A DNA stretch of 64,000 bases, taken from the NCBI RefSeq assembly GCF_037975245.1, contig NC_092577.1, forward strand, positions 29,196,398 through 29,260,397. Direction: 5' to 3'. This document shows, piece after piece, positions 13,919-22,900 of this stretch. The position numbers were made by a program, and so were the translations under genes. The DNA is from Apostichopus japonicus. Taxonomy: Eukaryota > Echinodermata > Holothuroidea > Aspidochirotida > Stichopodidae. The notes below the pieces were generated by a model. It was not told the origin of the DNA, did not search any database, and was given only the letters and a program-made list of their open reading frames with translations. The number at the start of each line of letters is the position of its first letter. Position 1 is the first letter of the stretch.

Positions 13919-16900
13919 AGCAAAATAGGATAATTATGGTGTAGCCTGCAGAACTAAGCATCATTGGAAGTGTCATGAAGCAAGCAAAAAAAAACCCGAG
14001 TAATGTCAAAGAGTAGGAATGCTGAGAGTGTTGGGTAATTTTTATGTCAGTCTGCAGGAGTTGAGTTGTAAAGCCCTGACTGTAGGTAATGGTTTCCTTG
14101 TTTGTGGAGGCTAAGTAACATGTTGCTAACAGTATATCAGCAACAGAATCTTGAGAGTTTTTTTTTAAGGTGTCTGCTTAGTTTGCTTTTTTTGCCTCAA
14201 AGTTTAAAAGAAGTATGTCTTCTTTATTTGCCAACCAATATTTTCATCAGTTTGGAGCATCCTAGATATATGAATACTTTTCATGCTCATTTTGATAGGA
14301 TAATTATTCAAGCTTGTCAAATGATGTTTCAAATAGTATTTAACGGTTGATAAATCGTCCAGAATTAAAATGGTCGAATGCTTTTATTTTTTCTCTTTGG
14401 ATGTAGCCAATTGTCATGACTGTATGAAGTTGCTCTCCATCTTCCTCCATCATTGTCTTGTTTTGTGCATGAGGTCAAGGGTTAAATATTAGGTCAAGGG
14501 TTAAATATAGAACTTAAATGGAGCTTTTAGTATGAAAAACTTTGCTCTATTGCAGCAAAAAATCCATTATTTTACTCTTTAAGTATTTAAAAATTTGTAA
14601 AAGTCTGTTTTTTTCGTCTGTTATTAATGATTCTCGATCTGTTGGTATGTTTACTGTGAATTTATTAATATTCATTAACAAATTGATTATTTACTTTGTA
14701 GTGTGGTATAAATAATATATTAACATAACTTGTTGGTTTAATGAACAATTCTGGTGCATTTATGGTTGTTTTTTTTAACCTGTTAATAAAAGCTTCATTT
14801 AATCTGTATTTCTCTATGTGATAGTGCTTTGTGCTGACCTTCATGTAACCTGGTTAAAATATATATACAAGACGTTTTCTTTGCTCTTAGAGTGTAATTA
14901 GAGGAGACATCTTCTGGGAAGGGCTTCCACCCTTCCTCTTTTATAACCATCGTATTTAGTGCTAATTTTGTCTTTATTAGTAATGCTTTATAAACAGGAG
15001 CATGTAACTGAATATATGCATATTCATATATATCATGTTAATTAGGACTGGCCAGTGCGTGCCCGCAACATTCTAGTATAGCTTGCCGCAAACTCATGGT
15101 ACCGGCTGGTTGAATGTTCCTAATATTATATTCAATAGGACTGACCTGTTGGTGCCCCAACATGCTAGCAATGCCTGATTCGATTTGAAATCACCACTAA
15201 GAAAGCAACATCTTGTGTCAGTATTAAACTTGTCAACTACATATTTCTAACTTGAAATCGAAGCAACCATGAATGTCTTTGTTCCTGCCAACCTGGAGCA
15301 GTTAATTGGACTTGACCAATGAAATGGGGACTGTGATTCAAATCAATCAGCCTCTGCTAGGAGTCAGTGGCAAGCATGCTTAGTAGCCTGTTAGGGCACA
15401 ACTGTAATGCTCACACATTGAAATGAGCCAGACACAAGAGTTTGTGGCAAGCATGCTCGAATGTTGTAGGCACATACTGGCCTGTCTTAACTGATATAAT
15501 ACATGCACATGCGCACAAAATGATACATCAAGCTCTCGAACCGGTCCCTCATAGCGATGGGTACTACATGTGTCCCGTATAGTGATGGGTACTACATGTG
15601 TCCCGTATACTGATGGGTACTACATCGGTCCCGTATACTGATGGGTACTACATCGGTCCATATACTGATGTGTACTACATCGGTCCCTTATACTGATGGG
15701 TACTACATGTATACTTCCGTAAAATATGTTGAACGTCACAGATACCTTTAGAAAATCGTGACAATTTAGTTGGCGGGATAATATAGTTTTGTTGCAAAGA
15801 CAGTTCAATCCCAATAAATCGTGATGTGTGGCTACCATAGTCCTAGGACACATGCATGATGTTGTCTGATCATCAAGAGTAAAAACAGCTCAAAGGTCTC
15901 ATATGAACTGATCTCTCTTGTCAACATTCAATTGTTTAATCGGACAATTGAAGACCATTCAATTCAGGACCATTTTGAAAATTCTAGATATGCACGTCGA
16001 CTATGCACCATTCTTTGTAGAAGTGTTTACTCCACATGGAAGTGTTCACCTCAAATGGAAGTGTTCACCTCAAATGGAAGTGTTTATTCCACATGGAAGT
16101 GTTCACTCCACATGGAAGTGCTCACTCTGCATGGAAGTGATCACTCTGCATGGAAGTATTTACTCCACATGGAAGTGTTCACTCCACATGGAAGTGTTTA
16201 CTCCACATGGAAGTGTTCACCTCAAATGGAAGTGTTCACTCTGCATGGACGTGTTCTCTCCAAATGGAAGAGTTCACTCCACAATAAAGTGTTCACTCCA
16301 CAATAAAGTGTTTTCCAGGTTACATTTAGATCAGTCAGTGACTTTACCAATCCTGATGATTTACAGCACATGTTGTGTGTTGTGTTGCAAACCAGAATTC
16401 TCACAATGTTGCATTTTCTTCTTTTCATTTTCTTTGCATGCTTCCTTCCCATAGGATTTTGCTTTCCAATTGAAACAAGCCCTCCAAGCAATTCCCAAAT
16501 CTGTTCAACAACAGATGGAATATTTGACTCCAAAAACATATCATCTACAGTCAATTGATGGCGGTTCATTACCCCATCCGTTACCTATCGACCAATTGCC
16601 ACCGGGTCAACCTAAGCAATTAATTGCCCAGTCAGACCCATCTGTGAATTTTAATGACTATCGTAGACACTCCTTAATAGAGCCCTTACAAAGAGCAAAT
16701 CAAGTTGAACTGGAATTGAAAGCTTGTTATGATTATGGTGACAGGCAGGACCTGGAACAGAATGTAACTAACATCAGTTTTGAATATGCAGTGTACAGTA
16801 GTAGCTCATGAATATTTATACATCATTCCTACTGATTTTTAACATGGTTTAATATTTCATTGTTACTGATCAATCAGTTTTTGATGGAATACCAAGATCC

Positions 16901-19900
16901 TCCTTATTCTAACATCATTTGAGAAGGTTAAATTAATGGTGTATTACATTAGAATGTGCATGATACATTGAGTAGATTAATTCTTGACATTCTTCATTTA
17001 GCTAAAACGCTCAACAAATGAAGTAAATAGTTTCTTTCTTAACTTGCTTTTGAACATATACCATGTAGGCATATCATGCAAGATCTCATTTTTGTAAAAT
17101 TCTTTGCACTTATTCATTCCATCTCTTTCATAATGCATCTCTATCTGTTTGGAACTGATGCACCCATTTCATAAACACAGCCTTTGCCTTTTCATATCAT
17201 TATTTTCATCATGATCATAATGCATATTTATATCATGCCCATCATTTATGCATATCATCTAATGATTATTCATATCTTTCATTATTATTCATTAGAGATC
17301 ATAGCTCCATTTACCATTTGCATTCTATGTAGCAGTCAACCCATTTCTCTTTTCTTATTTCATCTTCATTATCTACTCGTATTAAAATGGCATTGACTTA
17401 ATGTCAAGAATAAATCGGTGGATGCTTCGAACAAATGTCAACATGTGATTCTTGCCCGATTTATGGTTATCGGCAGCCCTTGGAACTACCACTGTAAGAG
17501 CTAGATTTGGCAGTTTTAAACACCAAGTTTGGTTACAAACAGCTGCCTGCAATTTAAGCACTGCCTTATCAGTGTATAATGAATTGAAATGAAAGAATTC
17601 TGAGCAAAGAGATGAACAACTTGTTGCCATAAAAGTGTATTTTAATGGCTGGCCAAGCCGGGCTATATTCATCTCTGTCATGGTGTGTAGATATGTACTG
17701 TTTGAGGTAACACTTTCAAGGGTTGGTTGGTGGCTCATATAAATTTTTGCATGATCAGGCGTCTCTAGTGTTAGTGCCTCGTACTTCATACAGTTCATGT
17801 TTCTATCAGAGTATTAAAATGCTAGTGCTTTATACCGTACATGTTTGTGTCAGGGTGTATAATGTTAATGCCTAATTGTACTGAACATGTTATGCACTAA
17901 TTGCTTCAGTTTGTCTGAACAAGTTTATTGTGTAGTCTTACTAGGTTGATCACAGCATTTCATGTTTCAAGGTTTTTACTATAACTTTTCTTCTTTGATA
18001 TATACTTTTCCAAGTCATGTAGTTTCTCATGTTAACCTTTTTGTCTGAATATTCCTTTAATGTAGTTTTTGTTTTCTCTCCTTTCCTGGCATGCCTTCTG
18101 GATTTTTAACTCCTTGATATTGATCTGGTAAGCAGTTCCATCATTCTGCAGCATGAGCCACACAAAGTCCTTACCTCTTACCCCTCATTAGCCTGTCTGT
18201 ATTCTGTGCATGTTTTTGTCCATTCTGTTATTGTTACTTGTCATTTAGCCTTTGAAGAAGATCCTGTTAGGAAGGAAACGTCAGGCCAACCTACTTTTAC
18301 ACATGCTCTTACCCCTTTATCTCTTAATACAACCCCTTATCCCTGACTCCCCTAATCCCTTGTTCCCCTTCACCCCCTTTTCCTTCCCATTCCCTCCCGA
18401 TCATCTGCAAACCGCAGTCACATATGTTACTACTGACTAACACACACAGGAAGAATGTTGCACAGCCTATGGGTACTTTCCATTCAAATCAGAGATAAGA
18501 ATGATACAGAGTAGGGTCCTATAACATGTAGTTGTGGGTTGATTTATAGCAGAATGGGTTCCTACTAGGCCTACCCATGTAGCTTTGTTGGGAGAATGGC
18601 AATGCAGAAGAGAGGTATGCAAACCCATAGATCTTCTGAGAAAAAATTGATAGCTGTGGAAAATGAGGAGTAGGTAACCACAATGGATGTCACGATGTCA
18701 GATTGTTGGCAAGGGACCGAAACACTTTTTATCCCCATGATACTTGGTTTTACTCCTTGTTTCATTTTCATTTCATTTCATTTTTTTGTTTCTTCACAAT
18801 ATAAATACAGAGAAGTTAACTAAGTGACAAAACATATCAATAACAGGGAAAATTGTGAAAGGAAGCACTCCAAAAAACCCAGAGGACTTGTCTAGTAGAG
18901 CGCACCCATAAGTAAATAGAGAGACAAATACAAGAAAACAGTAACACTTATATCCACCCACACACCAACCCAATAAGTGCCTATTAAAACTCTCTGATGA
19001 CACGTCTGAAGCCCTACCACCCTAATCACACCCCTCCCCCCCCCCCCTCCCCATCCTACCTCGTAGACCTGTTTTGACATGTTGGAGTGCCATTCATTCA
19101 CATGAACTGAAATATCAAGAATTAACCATATCCATGATTTTCTGTTTGGTTTCTCCTCCAGCCTCCTGCGTCCTCCGGTAAATTCACCTTGAAGAAGTAC
19201 ACACCACACGTGAACCGATACCTCCATAGAAGCAACAACGGCATCCCAATGTTCTCAGAGGAGAGAACCCAGGAGCGGGCTATAAAGGTTTGCAATACAT
19301 ATACTACTTACCTCTTCTTTTTCTTTCTTTTTTTGGCCTTCCTCCAGTTTATATCAATTTCATGCATTTTTACAGATATTTACGACGTTAACGAAATGGA
19401 CCACTTAATCTTGAATTAAATGAAAAGGGTCAACACAGTCGATAAATGCATTTATCAGTTCGGGATAAGTTACACCTTGTTTCTTTGGTGTTTCCTCTGT
19501 TTATAAAAATTTATACTTCTCCACTTGAACAGCGAACTTAAATTTGTGAGAAAGAAAATTCTCAATTGTGTGTTTTTCGTTCTTTACTTTACAAAAAAAA
19601 ATATAGCATTTCATATGTATTTAAAAGAAAATTGTATGTGTGACATTGGAAATTCCCATAACCAAAAAATACATCCCTCTCAGAGAATAAAACTGGTTTA
19701 TATAAGAATCAACTTTCTGCATTCAGAATAAATTCTGTTGTAAAACTACAGGCCCATAGTAACTGCTCTAGCATCTCCACTTCAATACAACATTTTGTCA
19801 ACGTACGATGCAGGGAATACGTCTTACTCATTAAGAAATGCAACTTGTTTGTGTGTAAAATACTGTGAAGGAATCTATATTGAAAGTACTGCAGTTTGGG

Positions 19901-22900
19901 CTCGTGAGAATTTGTGAAAGACAGTGAGAATTGTTTTTTGACCATTCTCTATCTGAAATATATAACTTTTCAAAGTGTTGTTGATTTTCACGCCACATGT
20001 TCAAGCCACATGGAAGTGTCACTCCACATGGAAGTGTTCACCTCAAATGGAAGTGTTCACTCAGTATGGAAGTGTTCACTCCACATGGAAGTGTTCACCT
20101 CAAATGGAAGTGTTCACTCTGTATGGAAGTGTTCACTCCACATGGAAGTGTTCACTCCAAATGGTGTGATTTTCATGGATGTTTCCTCAGTTAAAAAAAG
20201 AAGATTAGCATTTGTATCAACAAACAAAGGGTTACTGTGTGAATAAAACAAATGGGATTTGAGATGGTGTTTGGCTGCTATTTAGTAGCAAAAAATGTAA
20301 CAATGATAAGAACTCTCCAAGAACCCTATATAAAAAAAAACAGAAACTTCAACTTATGTTACTTATTTAAACCATTTCTTCATAACATTAACACATACTG
20401 AATGCACGTACAGACTCGGGAAAAACCATTCCATTCATTTACGACCCACAGAGGACAGAAATGTTTCTGAACTTTCCACTTGAATAACTTTCAGAAGCAC
20501 AGGGCAATCAATCCTTGAGTATTTTCTACTATATATATTTAAGAAATGTTGGAAAACAAACAAACTTAAAAAGTTTCCAAAATTCATGATCTAACAGTCG
20601 TCCCATATGAAAATCAATCAGCCGTCTTTAACTTTGAGTATCGTTAGCTTGAGGTTCGACCACTCACGTTATAAAACATCCATCAAAGAACTGGTGAAGC
20701 TACTGTAGTAGCAAGTCCATATATTCTCTGCAGAGGTTTTGGCAGCTCATGTTTCCATGGTTACAACGATCATGTTTTATTTATAATGCATTACAGACTA
20801 ACCATCTGAACTGACTCCCATCGATAAACTCATTTCACCCCCGCATCACCTCCATTCTTCTTTCATTTAACATCCCCACAGCGGCTAGAAGCCATGCGAA
20901 GGATGGAGCGAGAACGTCTCGAGAAAGAAGCGCACAAGGTAAAATGGCTTAAACTGTATGGATATGTCCACAAGAATATACATGCATTTCCATGCACAAA
21001 TGAAATTGAATTTTTGTGTGTGGACATATCCTTCACAAACAAGAATATCTACTATGCATATATATATATGCACATATATCCGGGATGCGGATAATTGGGG
21101 TGTATACTTCTCACAGTTGAACATCAGCACTGTAACATACATGCCTACACACTAAACTGCACTTTCATCGTCCATGGCTTTGTACATAGTAACTCAATTA
21201 AGACTCTTTTATCTCTTTTATCATCTGTTTTTAATGAGAGAGGTAATTTAAATGTTAATTGGAATATATGTTTGCCTTGCATAGGAGTAGATAGTCATGT
21301 TCTAGAGAAGTCTCCTGTCTAGCCTCATTGCATCATCAAACATACTTGAAGGTCGTCAACATCGACCTCCAATATGCTACAAGGTCAAATAGTGGTCACT
21401 GGTGTGCAAAACTCAAGCATTTTTCAGCCAATCGTGCAGCATCGTTTACTCTCTGAGACATTTGATTGTTCTAACCTTACTATTATTGAATGTGTTGGAA
21501 TAATTTATAGGGTCAAAAACACCAGGAAAAAATTGTTTAAAAGCATACCACACTTATAGAAAGCTAACACTAGGGGCTATGGAGACGTTTGCTTAAAGGA
21601 GCAAATATGTTTTTGAAAACTTGTACCTTTCTTATTGCCACTGTTGCCACTTGTTTACAAAAGTGAACCAAAGACGGCCTCACATACACCTGATCATCCA
21701 CTGACTTCACATACATATGCATATGACATTGTGCACTAGTGAAGCAAAAGTATAATAAAGGAAGGATTCAGAATCCAGTGCCTCCCCCTCCCACACATGA
21801 ACATCCCACCCCCTCCACTTTGGATTGGTCCCACAAGCAAAGTTAGTTCAAATCAAACCAGGTACATCCTTCAGTGATTCCATGATGATAACAAATAGAC
21901 ATCCCAAGCTAAAATTTGCATTTTAAGCTATGTTGCCCAAAAAATAGCATTGACCTCTGCTAGAAACAATGAGGTCTTTATAAAAAAGAGCACGTGGGAC
22001 ATCCATGTACTAACATTTACGTAGATGTGCCAATTTGTTTAAACGTAATGAGGTCCCTTACAGGTAGGATATCAGTAAGCAATCTTCATTCTCTATAAAA
22101 CAAAGTGTTGTGTTTCATCTTGCCATCAGTAATTTACAGTAAACATTGTAGTAGAGAAAGGACAGTCTAGAGAGGAAGAGACACTGTTGCCTTTGCTTAT
22201 AACATGTTTAGAGATTAATGTTAATGCAAGGTATGTTCTTAACGGTGCACTGGAAGACATGTAACAGTCAATCTGGATGATGAAAGAAGAGAGAAAGGCT
22301 TGATACAGTCAACAAGCTGTTGTACCATTTTCTGGGGTGACACCATCTTGGAGTAGATAAATATGACAGATAGAAATCAATGACATATGAGGCCTACCAT
22401 GGCAAGTAAGCCAGCCTACCATGGTAAGTAAGCCAGCCTACCATGGTAAGTAAGCCAGTCTACCAGAGCAAGTAAGCCAGCCTACCATGGTAAGTAAGCC
22501 AGTCTACCATGGCAGTAAGCCAGCCTACCATGGCAAGTCAGCCAGTAACTAGTCTTTCATTTGAATCTTTGCTGCAGATTCTTCAAGATGATGAATACGC
22601 TAGATTGATTGCTCTGACCAGAGAGTTACAGAAACGAGAGGCAGAAGTTCGCTTCAAGCTCTCATCTCCTCCAACGGCACCTCTTCATAGCTTTCCAGGT
22701 TTGTATGCTCAATGTCTTCCTTGGAAATATGATTGGAGGGGAATGTATTAGAAACTGAATTGGACGAAAATTAGGTGTACTGTAATGACAAGAGCCCACA
22801 AGGTGTATACCCATCCCCGTCAAGCCCTACCTCTAGCTTCTCAATGAAAAACAAAAGCTGAAAATATACTTAATACGTCGGCTGATTGTTTTGTCCAATA

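Noticed and set aside
15918-16454. 178-codon + frame with repeated HGSVHLKWKCS
   Set aside because: By-product of the 19-bp minisatellite; several overlapping frames are open in the same way.
17382-17798. 138-codon minus frame
   Set aside because: No recognisable domain, no supporting splice or promoter context; a frame this long can occur by chance in 64 kb.
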